From Isosphaeraceae bacterium (GTDB taxonomy: Bacteria; Planctomycetota; Planctomycetia; Isosphaerales; Isosphaeraceae): DNA of 64,000 nt. A program made the translations under genes and the position numbers. A model generated the notes under the pieces. That model had not been told where the DNA came from and searched no databases. It worked only from the letters and a program-made list of their open reading frames with translations. Shown piece after piece: positions 24,235 to 33,521 of this stretch. Location: NCBI GenBank assembly GCA_025356475.1, contig JANXSX010000168.1, positions 1 through 64,000 on the forward strand, written 5' to 3'. The number at the start of each line of letters is the position of its first letter. Position 1 is the stretch's first letter.

Positions 24235-24681
24235 GCATGATGGGCTGGATGGCCGCCGAAGTTTGGTGACATGTTTTGGAAGCAAAACTTGTGCCGGGTC
24301 TCGGAGGAAAGTCCGGACTCCATAGGGAACGGTGGTGGGTAACGCCCACCGCGCGAGCGATCGCGTAGGGAAAGTGCCACAGAAAATAAACCGCCGGTCG
24401 GGACGTAAGTCACGACGGGTAAGGGTGAAACGGCGAGGTAAGAGCTCACCGCAGGCTGGGTGACCAGACTGGCAAGGTAAACCCCACCGGGAGCAAGACC
24501 AAATAGGGGAGCAGTGGCTGGACGAGCTTTGGCTCGGGTCAGCCCGCGGGTCTTCCCGACTCGCCATCGACTCCCGGGTAGGTCGCTTGAGGCGTCGGGT
24601 AACTGGCGTCCCAGAGAAATGGCCATTACAAGGATTCGTTAAAGAATCCTTGACGGAATCCGGCTTACAGGCCCATCATGC
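24235..24681 (+). ncRNA. rnpB: RNase P RNA, bacterial class A
   Basis: Catalytic RNA that matures tRNA 5' ends. P1 is an exact pair, GCATGATGGGC with GCCCATCATGC, at the two ends. Conserved core elements in order: GGAGGAAAGTCCGGACTCC, GTGCCACAGAAAATAAACCG, AAGGGTGAAACGGCGAGGTA, GGCAAGGTAAACCCCACCGG then GAGCAAGACCAAATAGGGG, GTAGGTCGCTTGAGG, and GGAATCCGGCTTACAGGCC. About 447 nt, longer than the E. coli RNA (377). A perfect hairpin AAGGATTCGTTAAAGAATCC lies just before the 3' core strand and replaces the usual distal helix. Confidence 0.97.
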
Positions 24682-24795
24682 CATCCCATCCTATTCCGCC
24701 CCTACCAGCTTCGTTCCTCTCTGCGAATAATTCGAGCAATGCTCTTGCAATGTCTCTGCAAGCGAAATACGATGCATGCATGAGAGTGAGGATTC

Positions 24796-25104
24796 ATGGC
24801 TATACCGCAGGATGAAAAGGAGCAATGGGTCATGGGTGACATCGTCATAGTCCATGGCGCAATTGTGGACTCTTGGCTGGAGCTGCGTGGGCCGGCAGGC
24901 CGGGGACCACGGGTTGTGCTCCAGCTTACGACTCGCGAGCGCCCCAAGGACCTGCTCATTATTGAGGCCGAACCTTCGTTGGTTGAAGGGGGATGGCTTC
25001 AGGATCTCGGAGAGAATCTCTGCCACGGGAGCCCGGTGGCTGCGACTGGACACGTGCTTCACTCGGGGATGATCCAGGCAACCGCTTTGCAGTTCGCGCG
25101 TTAG
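24796..25104 (+). CDS. Conserved-looking small protein, unknown
   Basis: 102 residues from the ATG at 24796; an ATG at 24832 with AAGGAG 10 bp upstream is an alternative giving 90. Alternating hydrophobic strands (DIVIVHGAIVDSWLELRG, RVVLQLTTRERPKDLLIIEA, then PVAATGHVLHSGMIQATALQ) suggest a small beta-barrel, possibly OB-like, but no family is recognised. Lies between rnpB and the sdh promoter. Confidence 0.5.
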   Translation: MAIPQDEKEQWVMGDIVIVHGAIVDSWLELRGPAGRGPRVVLQLTTRERPKDLLIIEAEPSLVEGGWLQDLGENLCHGSPVAATGHVLHSGMIQATALQFAR

Positions 25105-25157
25105 GCGATCAATGAGACAATCGCCTTCGCTCGCTTGTGATTTAGAGGACTGGTTGC

Positions 25158-25187
25158 TTGACCCTTCTGGGCTAGCCGACTTACAAT
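25158..25187 (+). promoter_or_regulatory. sdh operon promoter
   Basis: TTGACC (25158-25163) and TACAAT (25182-25187) with an 18 bp spacer, about 120 bp upstream of sdhC. Confidence 0.6.
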
Positions 25188-25201
25188 CCCAATAGAGGTT
25201 T

Positions 25202-25240
25202 CCGGCGATCGAAGAACCTACGTATCTTCGCGATCACCGG
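25202..25240 (+). promoter_or_regulatory. Leader hairpin of the sdh operon
   Basis: CCGGCGATCGAAGA at the left faces TCTTCGCGATCACCGG at the right. The stem of about 13 pairs with one bulge is close to the predicted transcription start and 70 bp before sdhC. No U-tract follows, so mRNA stabilisation or regulation is more likely than termination. Confidence 0.55.
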
Positions 25241-25310
25241 GTGTTTGGCTGATGCCGACCGGCTCGTGAGGATGTCCGCCTGACCGCCGTCCTCCGGGAA
25301 ATTGGGGTTC

Positions 25311-25832
25311 ATGTCCACATCGACTTCTCGCCCTCCGCAGGTTTACCGCCGCGGCACTTGGGCTCGAATCACCGAAGGCTTACGCTACGGTGGTGGGATC
25401 GGCCAATGGTCATGGCTGCTCCACCGGGTCACAGGACTCGGAATTCTGGTGTTCTTGATAATCCACATCATCGACACCTTCTTGGTGGTGGCTTACCCCG
25501 AGCTTTACGACCACACCGTTGCCATCTATGGTGGCAGCATCACTGGGCTCCCGACTTCGTGGAGCATGAACGGCTATTATTGGCCATTACGGTGGGCATT
25601 CCGGATCGGTGAGCTCGGGCTTATCGCGTGCGTGCTGTTCCACTCGCTCAATGGCGTCCGGGTGGTGATGGTCGATTTCTGGCCGCGTGCTTCGCTCCAC
25701 CAGAGAGTGATGTTTAACTGGGTTCTCGGTATTTTTGTTGCGATCATGATCCCGGTCAGCATCTGGGTTCTGCTCCCCTTGCGACACGCTCCTGAAATGC
25801 ATTCCAGGGTTATTACATCGGCCAGCATGTAA
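25311..25832 (+). CDS. sdhC: Succinate dehydrogenase cytochrome b subunit
   Basis: 173 residues from the ATG at 25311. Three membrane segments: GIGQWSWLLHRVTGLGILVF, the stretch around WAFRIGELGLIACVLFHSLN, and a last helix FNWVLGIFVAIMIPVSIWVL. His in LLHRVTG and in FHSLNGVR are candidate heme ligands, typical of membrane anchors that bind heme b. First gene of sdhCDAB. Confidence 0.9.
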   Translation: MSTSTSRPPQVYRRGTWARITEGLRYGGGIGQWSWLLHRVTGLGILVFLIIHIIDTFLVVAYPELYDHTVAIYGGSITGLPTSWSMNGYYWPLRWAFRIGELGLIACVLFHSLNGVRVVMVDFWPRASLHQRVMFNWVLGIFVAIMIPVSIWVLLPLRHAPEMHSRVITSASM

Positions 25833-25885
25833 ATTCCCAGGTCTGGGATCGCTCGAATCTTACTCGACTTTGACGAGGAACGACC

Positions 25886-26350
25886 GTGGCTTACTCGGGG
25901 ATCGGTCGGAAAGTGAGGCCCAACGGGGGCTTTGAACTGGCGTGGTGGTTTTTCATGCGGATCAGTGGGCTGATGCTCGTGTTCCTGGCATTGGGACACC
26001 TGACAATCACTCACTTGATCAATAGCGTCGAGAACATCAACTATGCATTCGTCGCCAGTCGTTGGGCCGACCCACAATCGGGTTGGATCTGGCGATTGTG
26101 GGACCTGACGATGATCAACCTGGCCGTCCTGCACGGCTTCAACGGACTTCGCCAGATCCTTTGGGAACAAATCCTCTCGCCCAGCAAGCGAGTGATTGCT
26201 TCCACGATCATCTGGGGTTTGGCCGCAGTCCTGATCATTGGCGGAAGCTACTCGATCCTGCTCTTCCAAGAGAATCGTGAATATATCCAGAAGTGGAAGG
26301 CAGAGCGAGAAGCCGCTCGGTTCGCCCAGTCCGCTCGGCATATTCAGTGA
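25886..26350 (+). CDS. sdhD: Succinate dehydrogenase hydrophobic membrane anchor
   Basis: 154 residues from a GTG with GAGGAA 5 bp upstream. Three membrane helices (FELAWWFFMRISGLMLVFLA, LTMINLAVLHGFNGLRQILW, TIIWGLAAVLIIGGSYSILL). The LHGFNGLRQIL stretch parallels FHSLNGVR of sdhC and carries a likely heme ligand. With SdhC it forms the quinone site of complex II. Confidence 0.88.
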   Translation: MAYSGIGRKVRPNGGFELAWWFFMRISGLMLVFLALGHLTITHLINSVENINYAFVASRWADPQSGWIWRLWDLTMINLAVLHGFNGLRQILWEQILSPSKRVIASTIIWGLAAVLIIGGSYSILLFQENREYIQKWKAEREAARFAQSARHIQ

Positions 26351-26497
26351 TGGATTGATGTCTGGAAATCGACCGCGTTTTGATCGGGTGTACTCGCGAG
26401 CTGATGATTTGTTTCGAGGCAGTGAGTACACCCATTTTCTGATGTTGGCCCGGCCTTCCGCCCGAAGACGGGACGCGTCTGCGTCGCGAAGGGTACT

Positions 26498-28315
26498 ATG
26501 AACTATCATCGGTTCGACAGCATCATTGTCGGAGCAGGTGGCGCGGGCTTGATGGCCGCGCTCGAGTCGAGCAAGAGCGTCGGCACCGCCGTGGTGAGTA
26601 AGCTCTACCCCACTCGGTCACACACAGGCGCAGCTCAAGGCGGGATCGCCGCCGCCCTCTCAAATCTGGAAGAGGACTCTTGGGAAAATCACGCCTACGA
26701 CACGATCAAGGGGGGAGACTTCCTGGTCGACCAGACGGCGGCGGAGATCCTCTGTCGCGAAGCGATCGACGCGATCTACGACCTTGAACACATGGGGCTC
26801 CCTTTTGACCGCACAGCCGACGGACGGATTAGCCAGCGACGATTTGGGGGCCACACCAAACCGAGTCCAGATGGGAGCGGGAAGCGGGTTCCAGTGATGC
26901 GGGCCTGTCACGCCGCCGACCGCACCGGGCACATGATTCTCCAGACGCTCTACCAGCAGTGTATCAAGCAGGGCGTCACCTTTTTCGATGAGTTCCACAT
27001 GCTGGACCTCATCATGGAAGATGGGGAATGCCACGGAATCGTTGCGATCGAAATCGCGACTGGAGAGCTTCATACCTTCCATGCCAAGAGCGTCTTGCTC
27101 TCCACCGGCGGGTTCGGGCGGATCTTCAAGGTCTCATCGAACGCCTATGCCTTGACTGGCGACGGGCCGGCAATCGCCTGGCGTCACGGGGTCCCCTTGG
27201 AGGATATGGAATTCTTCCAGTTTCACCCGACCGGCATCTATCGGCTGGGGATCTTACTCTCCGAAGCCTGCCGAGGTGACGGTGGGATCATGTTCAATGG
27301 CAAGGGCGAGCGGTTCATGGAAACCTACGCCCCCAACATGAAAGATCTGGCGAGCCGCGACGTCTGCTCACGCGCAATCTATCAAGAGGTCCGAGCGGGG
27401 CGCGGGGTCGGCGGTAAGGATTACGTCTATCTCGACATTCGAGCGGAAACCATCAATAAGTATGGCACCAGCCCCACGGGCGGGACGGTCGATAGCCACT
27501 GGGTCGAGCATCGGTTGCCGGACATCATCGACTTCGCCAGGACTTACCTCGGCGTTGACCCGATCAAAGAGCCAATGCCGATCCAGCCCACAGCCCACTA
27601 CGCCATGGGGGGGGTGCCTACCAACATCGATACCGAGGTCATTCGCGATCCCAGCGGTACGGTCGTTCCGGGCCTCTACTCGGCGGGCGAAAGCGCGTGC
27701 GTCAGTGTCCACGGTGCGAATCGACTCGGGACCAATAGCCTGGTCGATCTGGTCGTCTTCGGCAAGCGAGCCGGTCGGGCGATGGCCGAGCACGCCAGGC
27801 AGACCAAGTTCTCCACCAAGCCGATCGATCCGGAAGCGCCCACGAAACAGCTCATCGAAGGGGTTTTGGCCAGACCTCGAACCGAGCCTTGGGTCAAGAT
27901 CCGGGACGAGATGCAACGCACGATGATGGATAACTGCGGTGTCTATCGAACTGGCGAAACCCTGACAACCGCCAAGAACGACATCGCTCAACTCCAGTCG
28001 CGTTACAAAAGCACCGGCGTTCAGGATAAGGGATCTGTCTTCAATACTGGTCTGCTCGAAGTCCTCGAACTCGGTTGCCTGCTGGATCTTGCTGAGGCCA
28101 CGGTCGCCAGCGCCCTCGCTCGCAAGGAGTCTCGTGGAGCTCACTCGCGTGAGGATTTCCCGGATCGCGATGACACCAACTTCTTCGGGCACACCCTGGT
28201 CTACCGCGTGGGCGAGGGTGAAACGAGCATCGCTTACAAAGATGTGGACGTGATCACGCTTGAGAAAGATGGACAGGTCACGACCAAATATCCGCTCGAG
28301 ATTCGCAAGTACTAA
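26498..28315 (+). CDS. sdhA: Succinate dehydrogenase flavoprotein subunit
   Basis: 605 residues. Oxidises succinate to fumarate with covalent FAD. The dinucleotide fold [19 protein letters not shown] is followed by the FAD-linking histidine region [20 protein letters not shown]. Later come [20 protein letters not shown], the active-site arginine region [25 protein letters not shown] and [20 protein letters not shown]. Begins about 150 bp after sdhD. Co-transcribed with sdhCD and sdhB. Confidence 0.97.
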   Translation: MNYHRFDSIIVGAGGAGLMAALESSKSVGTAVVSKLYPTRSHTGAAQGGIAAALSNLEEDSWENHAYDTIKGGDFLVDQTAAEILCREAIDAIYDLEHMGLPFDRTADGRISQRRFGGHTKPSPDGSGKRVPVMRACHAADRTGHMILQTLYQQCIKQGVTFFDEFHMLDLIMEDGECHGIVAIEIATGELHTFHAKSVLLSTGGFGRIFKVSSNAYALTGDGPAIAWRHGVPLEDMEFFQFHPTGIYRLGILLSEACRGDGGIMFNGKGERFMETYAPNMKDLASRDVCSRAIYQEVRAGRGVGGKDYVYLDIRAETINKYGTSPTGGTVDSHWVEHRLPDIIDFARTYLGVDPIKEPMPIQPTAHYAMGGVPTNIDTEVIRDPSGTVVPGLYSAGESACVSVHGANRLGTNSLVDLVVFGKRAGRAMAEHARQTKFSTKPIDPEAPTKQLIEGVLARPRTEPWVKIRDEMQRTMMDNCGVYRTGETLTTAKNDIAQLQSRYKSTGVQDKGSVFNTGLLEVLELGCLLDLAEATVASALARKESRGAHSREDFPDRDDTNFFGHTLVYRVGEGETSIAYKDVDVITLEKDGQVTTKYPLEIRKY

Positions 28316-28374
28316 CGAGAACTGCGACGCTTAATTCACCGCCCACACTCTAGAGCTCAGGATCGGACCCGATC

Positions 28375-29142
28375 ATGTCCACTGCCGCGCTCGCCTCTGA
28401 TATGCGGACCCTGAAGGTCAAGATCAAGCGTTATAACCCCGAACTGGATGAGGCTCCGCACTGGGAAGAATACACCACTGAAGCCGACCCGCTCGACCGT
28501 GTTCTCGACGTGATCCAGAAGGTCAAGTGGTATCAGGACGAGACGCTGGCACTGCGTCGGTCGTGTGCGCACGGCGTCTGCGGATCGGATGCCATGCGCA
28601 TTAATGGTGTCAATGCCTTGGCCTGTAAAATCTTGGTCAGAAACGTCAAGGGAGACACCTTGACTTTGGAGCCGATCCTCGGCCTTCCAGTGATCAAAGA
28701 CTTGATCGTCGATATGAAGCCGTTCTTTGATCACTACAAGAGCGTGATGCCGTTCTTGATTAACGACGAGCCGGCACCGACGACCGAACGCCTCCAGTCT
28801 CCAGCCGATCGTGCGCGGTTCGACGAAACGACCAAGTGCATTCTCTGCGCTTGCTGCACGACGGCCTGCCCACCGTTCTGGAGCGACAACAAGTACGTCG
28901 GTCCCGCCGCAATCGTCAACGCCCACCGATTCATCTTCGATAGTCGCGACCGAGGCGCTCAGGAACGGCTCGACATTCTCAACGATGCCGAAGGCGTCTG
29001 GCGCTGTCGAACCGTCTTCAACTGCACAAGTGCTTGCCCACGCGACATCAAGGTCACTCAGGCCATCAGCGAAGTGAAGCGAGCCCTGTTGGGCGGATCG
29101 ATCGAGATGGATCGCGACCCGCTCCAAATCATCGAAGCCTGA
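28375..29142 (+). CDS. sdhB: Succinate dehydrogenase iron-sulfur subunit
   Basis: 255 residues. Carries three clusters: [2Fe-2S] by RRSCAHGVCGSDAMRINGVN and ALAC, [4Fe-4S] by CILCACCTTACPPFW, and [3Fe-4S] by CRTVFNCTSACPRDIK. Relays electrons from SdhA to quinone. Last gene of the operon; a strong hairpin follows. Confidence 0.97.
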   Translation: MSTAALASDMRTLKVKIKRYNPELDEAPHWEEYTTEADPLDRVLDVIQKVKWYQDETLALRRSCAHGVCGSDAMRINGVNALACKILVRNVKGDTLTLEPILGLPVIKDLIVDMKPFFDHYKSVMPFLINDEPAPTTERLQSPADRARFDETTKCILCACCTTACPPFWSDNKYVGPAAIVNAHRFIFDSRDRGAQERLDILNDAEGVWRCRTVFNCTSACPRDIKVTQAISEVKRALLGGSIEMDRDPLQIIEA

Positions 29143-29164
29143 GATCGCTCCAACTTAAAGCCAG

Positions 29165-29213
29165 CAATCGCCCCCAGGACTTGCTCACCACGAGCAATTC
29201 TTGGTGGCGATTG
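29165..29213 (+). terminator. Terminator-like hairpin after sdhB
   Basis: The outer stem CAATCGCC/GGCGATTG and inner stem TTGCTC/GAGCAA with an ACCAC loop form a two-step hairpin 22 bp after the sdhB stop. ATCGTTTCC follows, only a weak U-tract. Confidence 0.6.
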
Positions 29214-29366
29214 ATCGTTTCCGAGATACGGCTGAGAATCGGATCGCGAGGTTGTAGGTCAGGCGGCGGTTCTGCTACGATCCGGCTTCATTCTGGTTGG
29301 CCACTCGGAAAAAGGCCATCCTCATCACCAGCGAGAGCCATGACGGCTCGTGGTCGGGAGGCAAGT

Positions 29367-30992
29367 ATGACCAAGGACCGATTCTGCGTTGCGATCCTCG
29401 CCGCTCTTGTCTTCGCGGCTCAAACACGAGCTGCGGATCCACTCCCAACCCGAGTTGAGTCTGTCCTGTCATTGCCCGGCTACAAGGATGCCCATTGGGG
29501 CCTCCTGGTCGTCGATGCCAAGACCGGTGAAACGGTCTACGAACGCAATGCCGACCAGATGTTCTGCCCTGCGTCGGTCACCAAAGTCTTTAGCTGCGCA
29601 GCGGCCATGAGTGAGCTCGGCCCCGATTTTCGATTCGAGACTCCTGTAGTTCGACGAGGAGAGATTGACTCTCAAGGAGTCCTCAAGGGGGACTTAATCC
29701 TGGTCGCCAAGGGAGACCTGAGCCTGGGTGGTCGAACCGGACCCGATGGCAAACTCCACTTCGAGGACAATGACCATAGCTACGCCGGTTCGGTCGGTAC
29801 CTCAAGTGCCACACTCGTACCGTTAGACCCGCTCGCGGGACTCGACCACCTCGCCCGCGAAGTCAAGGAGGCTGGGATCAAGTCGATCACAGGTGATGTG
29901 ATGATCGATGACCGAATCTTTGAGAATGCCCCGAGTTCAGGGAGCGGACCCGCGCACGTTTCTTCGATTGTGATCAACGACAACGTGATCGATGTGAAGG
30001 TCACTCCGGCAACCAAAGCAGGTGAGCCTGCGACCGTTGAGATTGTGCCCAAGACCGCGTTTATCTCGGTTGACGAACGGGTCGATACGGTCGAAGAGGG
30101 GGGGAAGCCCTCGATTAGCGTCCACTCGGTCGGCCCACGTCGGTTCACCGTCCGAGGCAAGATTCCCGTCGGCCACAAGCCGGTCGTCAAGATTTATGAG
30201 GTTGAGGAGCCTGCGGAGTTCGCCCGTTCCCTCTTTATTGAGGCACTCCGACGGCGGGGAGTGGGCGTCCCAGCCTCGCCGCTTTCGGGAAATCCGAGTG
30301 GGAGCTTGCCAGCCAGGTCTGAGGTCGCCAACCTCCCTAAGCTCGCGACTTACACCTCACCTCCGTTCCGGGAATACATCCGAATCATTCTCAAGGTGAG
30401 CCAGAATCTTCACGCCAGCACTTTGCCAATGCTTCTGGCTGCGAAACACAACGAAACCTCGCTAATCGCGGGCCTCAAGCGTGAGGGAGTTGCCCTTCGA
30501 GCACTTGGGGTCGATACGACTGCGGTTTCCTTTGGCGGGGGAGCGGGTGGGGCCAGGGCCGATCTCGTGACACCTCGGTCCACAGTCACGCTGCTCCGTG
30601 CGCTCAAGAAGCGAGCGGACTTCCCCACTTTCGAGGAAGCCTTACCCGTCCTTGGTCGGGATGGAACTTTGGCGAAGGCTGTGCCAGCCGACAGCCCAGC
30701 ACGTGGCCACGCTCGGGCCAAGACAGGGACATACTCGGTCGGCGATCCCTTGAACGGTCGGACGATCCTGACCAGCAAGGCTCTGGCGGGCTATCTCGAG
30801 ACAGCCTCGGGTCGTGATCTCGTTTTCACCTTCTTCCTGAACAATGTCCCGATGAAGGGGGGCGACGATACCTCGGCCGAGACGTTGGCGGCTGGACAAG
30901 TTCTTGGCAAGCTTTGTGAGGTCTTCTACCTCGACGACACCAACGAATCCGCCAAGCCTGCGGCTGGTGTTGCCCCCAAAGGCTCGAATTGA
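29367..30992 (+). CDS. dacB: D-alanyl-D-alanine carboxypeptidase/endopeptidase (PBP4 type)
   Basis: 541 residues from the ATG at 29367 with GGGAGG 5 bp upstream. Signal peptide (CVAILAALVFAAQTRA). Penicillin-binding catalytic motifs: SVTK in FCPASVTKVFS, SQN in KVSQNLHAST, and KTG in ARAKTGTYSV. The insertion with GDLILVAKGDLSLGG and ITGDVMIDDRIF is typical of class C low-molecular-weight PBPs. Trims peptidoglycan side chains or cross-links in the periplasm, which agrees with planctomycetes having a peptidoglycan wall. Single gene. Confidence 0.93.
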   Translation: MTKDRFCVAILAALVFAAQTRAADPLPTRVESVLSLPGYKDAHWGLLVVDAKTGETVYERNADQMFCPASVTKVFSCAAAMSELGPDFRFETPVVRRGEIDSQGVLKGDLILVAKGDLSLGGRTGPDGKLHFEDNDHSYAGSVGTSSATLVPLDPLAGLDHLAREVKEAGIKSITGDVMIDDRIFENAPSSGSGPAHVSSIVINDNVIDVKVTPATKAGEPATVEIVPKTAFISVDERVDTVEEGGKPSISVHSVGPRRFTVRGKIPVGHKPVVKIYEVEEPAEFARSLFIEALRRRGVGVPASPLSGNPSGSLPARSEVANLPKLATYTSPPFREYIRIILKVSQNLHASTLPMLLAAKHNETSLIAGLKREGVALRALGVDTTAVSFGGGAGGARADLVTPRSTVTLLRALKKRADFPTFEEALPVLGRDGTLAKAVPADSPARGHARAKTGTYSVGDPLNGRTILTSKALAGYLETASGRDLVFTFFLNNVPMKGGDDTSAETLAAGQVLGKLCEVFYLDDTNESAKPAAGVAPKGSN

Positions 30993-31221
30993 TTCCGGCG
31001 GGGCACCACTCGGATCTTGACCTGAAGTCTTCGCGCGCTAATATTTTATGATCAGTTTTCATCGACGCTGGGCCGGGACGGCAAGAGTCTCGGCTCTGCC
31101 TGCCGATCTTCGCATACGTTATTTTCTGAATTCGTCGGGACGCCCAAAGTGTCAGTCACCTGACAACTTGTGGTTTGCTCCCCATCCTTGAGCCTCTTCT
31201 TCTCCCGCCCCCGGTGCTAAG

Positions 31222-32553
31222 ATGTCCCATCTGCCCCGGCTTGGTCTGGCCCATGTGGCGCGTACAAGTCATCCATTGTCAGCAGTCCTTGGGTTGCTGG
31301 GTGGGCTCACCCGTCGCGGCATTCAAGTTCAGCACTTTGGATCAAGAGCCTGCCCCTGTCTAACCGACCGTGCCGGGCGTGTCACAGGTCTGCCCGGTCG
31401 ACACCTCGACCCTCTTCTGATGTCACCGGAGAAGTGTCGGGAAGTGCTCCGTCTAGGAAGCCGGCGGTGTCAGCTTTCCGTTATTGAGGGGCAGGGGATC
31501 GGCTCATGTGGCGTTCAGCGCTCCGCGCTCTGGGAATCCGGGTTCGGACTGGGCCACCTTGCCGAGTCGCTCGATCTTCCTGTGATCGCGATCGTCCCGT
31601 GTCGTGGCTGGGATGATCTCCACCTGGTGGAGTTGCCGGAACACTGCGACGCGATCTTGCTCGATGGCCTGGAGTTCGCGTCCGAATTCCTTGCGATCCA
31701 ACGGGCCTATAGGGTGATCACCAAGAAGCCCGTGATCGGTGCCATCGAAGCGCTTCCAATGATTCGGGCCGGGTTGCGACATCTGGCTGAGGACGAGCCC
31801 GTCCCCCCAAAATGGGTGGAGGCTCTTGGCTCCAGCTTCCTTCGATTTGCGGACCTTGGAACACTTCGCCGGCTTGCCGAGAGTCGCTCGCTGGAAGTTG
31901 CCTCCGACAAGGACACCTCGCCCCAGTTCACCCGTCGGATGCGAATCGCCTACGCCGATGACGATGCGTTCGGCCTTTACTTCCCGGACACGCTTGAGAC
32001 CTTGGAAGCGTTTGGAGCCGAGCTTGTCGAATGCTCGCCGCTCAGGCATGCCGACTTGCCGCCTGGCACCGACTTTGTCCTCCTCGGCTGCGGGCGTCCT
32101 GAATTCTTCATGGCTGAACTCAGCGCGAACATGAGTTTCACCTCGGCGCTTCAGGAGCATGTCTACCAGGGGGGACGCATCTTTGCCGAAGGGGGAGGGG
32201 CTGCCTACCTGGCGCGAACGGTCTGGGTGGATGGACACCCTTTCCGAGGGGCAGGAATCCTGCCGTTTTCGGCGATGCTGCAGTCGACCCAGCGATCCTC
32301 TCAACCCACCCGACTTCGGCTTGAACATTCCTCCTGGCTTGGATTGGCAGGAGACGAGGTTTGCGGTTACCCCTCGGGACGCTGGAAATTCTTCAACGAA
32401 GCCGACGAGCCTGCAAACTCGGGTAGGCTGACCGCAGGCGGCGACCTGGTCTACCACCGCCATGCGATCGGGAGCATGATCCATCTCCATCCGGCAGCGC
32501 TGCCGGACCTCGTCGGTAGCATCGCACGATCACACGAGTATGCTCTCTCGTGA
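31222..32553 (+). CDS. CobB/cobyrinate a,c-diamide synthase-like protein, catalytic motifs lost
   Basis: 443 residues. The overall plan follows CobB/CbiA: an N-terminal dethiobiotin-synthetase-like domain (LGLLGGLTRRGIQVQHFG, GRHLDPLLMS, SVIEGQGIG, LDLPVIAIV) and a C-terminal GATase-3 domain (RRMRIAYADDDAFGLYFPDT, YQGGRIFAEGGGAAYLARTV, HPFRGAGILPFSAML). The N-terminal P-loop is absent: where family members have GxxxxGKT this protein has RTSHPLSAV. The glutaminase nucleophile in the AECGG motif is Gly here (AEGGG). It should therefore not amidate corrin in the usual way; a binding or regulatory role, or a different reaction, is possible. The frame is intact. No cobalamin genes are nearby. Confidence 0.72.
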   Translation: MSHLPRLGLAHVARTSHPLSAVLGLLGGLTRRGIQVQHFGSRACPCLTDRAGRVTGLPGRHLDPLLMSPEKCREVLRLGSRRCQLSVIEGQGIGSCGVQRSALWESGFGLGHLAESLDLPVIAIVPCRGWDDLHLVELPEHCDAILLDGLEFASEFLAIQRAYRVITKKPVIGAIEALPMIRAGLRHLAEDEPVPPKWVEALGSSFLRFADLGTLRRLAESRSLEVASDKDTSPQFTRRMRIAYADDDAFGLYFPDTLETLEAFGAELVECSPLRHADLPPGTDFVLLGCGRPEFFMAELSANMSFTSALQEHVYQGGRIFAEGGGAAYLARTVWVDGHPFRGAGILPFSAMLQSTQRSSQPTRLRLEHSSWLGLAGDEVCGYPSGRWKFFNEADEPANSGRLTAGGDLVYHRHAIGSMIHLHPAALPDLVGSIARSHEYALS

Positions 32554-32566
32554 TCTTCCGCTCATG

Positions 32567-33436
32567 TCATTCGATGGGCAAGTCTGTGCGAACCCCCCAC
32601 TCGTTCCACGACCCATCGTAATTCGACAGTGATCCGAATCCCAGCCGATCGAGGTGAAAGAGGACGACGGTCGCGGCGACCCCGCCGTTGCAGTAGGCCA
32701 CGGTCGGTCGATCGGCATTGAGTCCTCGCTCGACCAACATCTCGCGGATCTCTTCGAGTGGCCGAAACAAGCCCCCTTCGGCAAAGAAGAGTTCGCGAGG
32801 CAGGTTGATCGCGCCCGGGATGTGACCCCCACGAGGTCCCCTTCGACGAGCTGCGGTGTATTGACCAACGTCGCGCGCGTCGATCAGTTGCAGGCCGGCT
32901 TCACCGAGCCGACCGAGCAACACATCTGCAGTCGTCCGCCACTGAGCTTGAAGGCGAGGGGTGAAAACGGCACGCTTAATCACTGAGGGCTCGTTGGTCG
33001 TCTCGTGCCCTTCGTCAACCCAGCGGTTCCAGCCTCCTTCAAGCAGACTAACATTGTCATGACCGTAGGTTTTGAGGGCCCACCATAATCGGGTTGCGAA
33101 CTGCCCTCCCATGTGATCGACGGCGATCACTTGAGTCTCGTCACCCATCCCTCGCTCGGACATTGCGGCCGCAAAGCGTTCGGGCGAAGCCAGTTGAACT
33201 GAAACAGGATCGTCGGGATCGATGATGTCGCTCGTCCAGTCGATGTAGATCGAGCCAGGAATATGGCTCGCCTGATATTCGGCCAGGGAGCCTCGGTAGG
33301 TGGCTTCCTCAACTCCGGGCTCCACTTGCTTGGTTGAGACGTAACCTCGCATGTCCACAACCCGGACTAAGGGATCATGGAGATGGTCTGCAAGCCATTC
33401 TGTGGTGACTAACGAGTCGGGTTTCGATTCAGACAT
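32567..33436 (-). CDS. Sulfurtransferase, tandem rhodanese domains
   Basis: 289 residues. Two rhodanese-like halves: the first contains HIPGSIYIDWTSDI and VIAVDHMGGQFATRLWWALK and lacks a catalytic cysteine; the second has the active loop AYCNGGVAATVVLFH with the persulfide cysteine. Thiosulfate or 3-mercaptopyruvate sulfurtransferase (SseA/TST type) is likely. The loop CNGGVA differs from CRxGx[RT] of thiosulfate enzymes, so the substrate is open. Divergent from the next gene with ~85 bp between, sharing a promoter region. Confidence 0.9.
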   Translation of the reverse strand: MSESKPDSLVTTEWLADHLHDPLVRVVDMRGYVSTKQVEPGVEEATYRGSLAEYQASHIPGSIYIDWTSDIIDPDDPVSVQLASPERFAAAMSERGMGDETQVIAVDHMGGQFATRLWWALKTYGHDNVSLLEGGWNRWVDEGHETTNEPSVIKRAVFTPRLQAQWRTTADVLLGRLGEAGLQLIDARDVGQYTAARRRGPRGGHIPGAINLPRELFFAEGGLFRPLEEIREMLVERGLNADRPTVAYCNGGVAATVVLFHLDRLGFGSLSNYDGSWNEWGVRTDLPIE

Positions 33437-33521
33437 GTCTGAAGTCCTGCGTGCCGATCGGAGAAGGGATCGTTATGATAGCCGAGAAGTCACAACGCTC
33501 CGACCCCGACCCAGGTGAACG

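Noticed and set aside
31504-32490. 328-residue minus-strand frame
   Set aside because: Antisense of the CobB-like gene; no domain signature.
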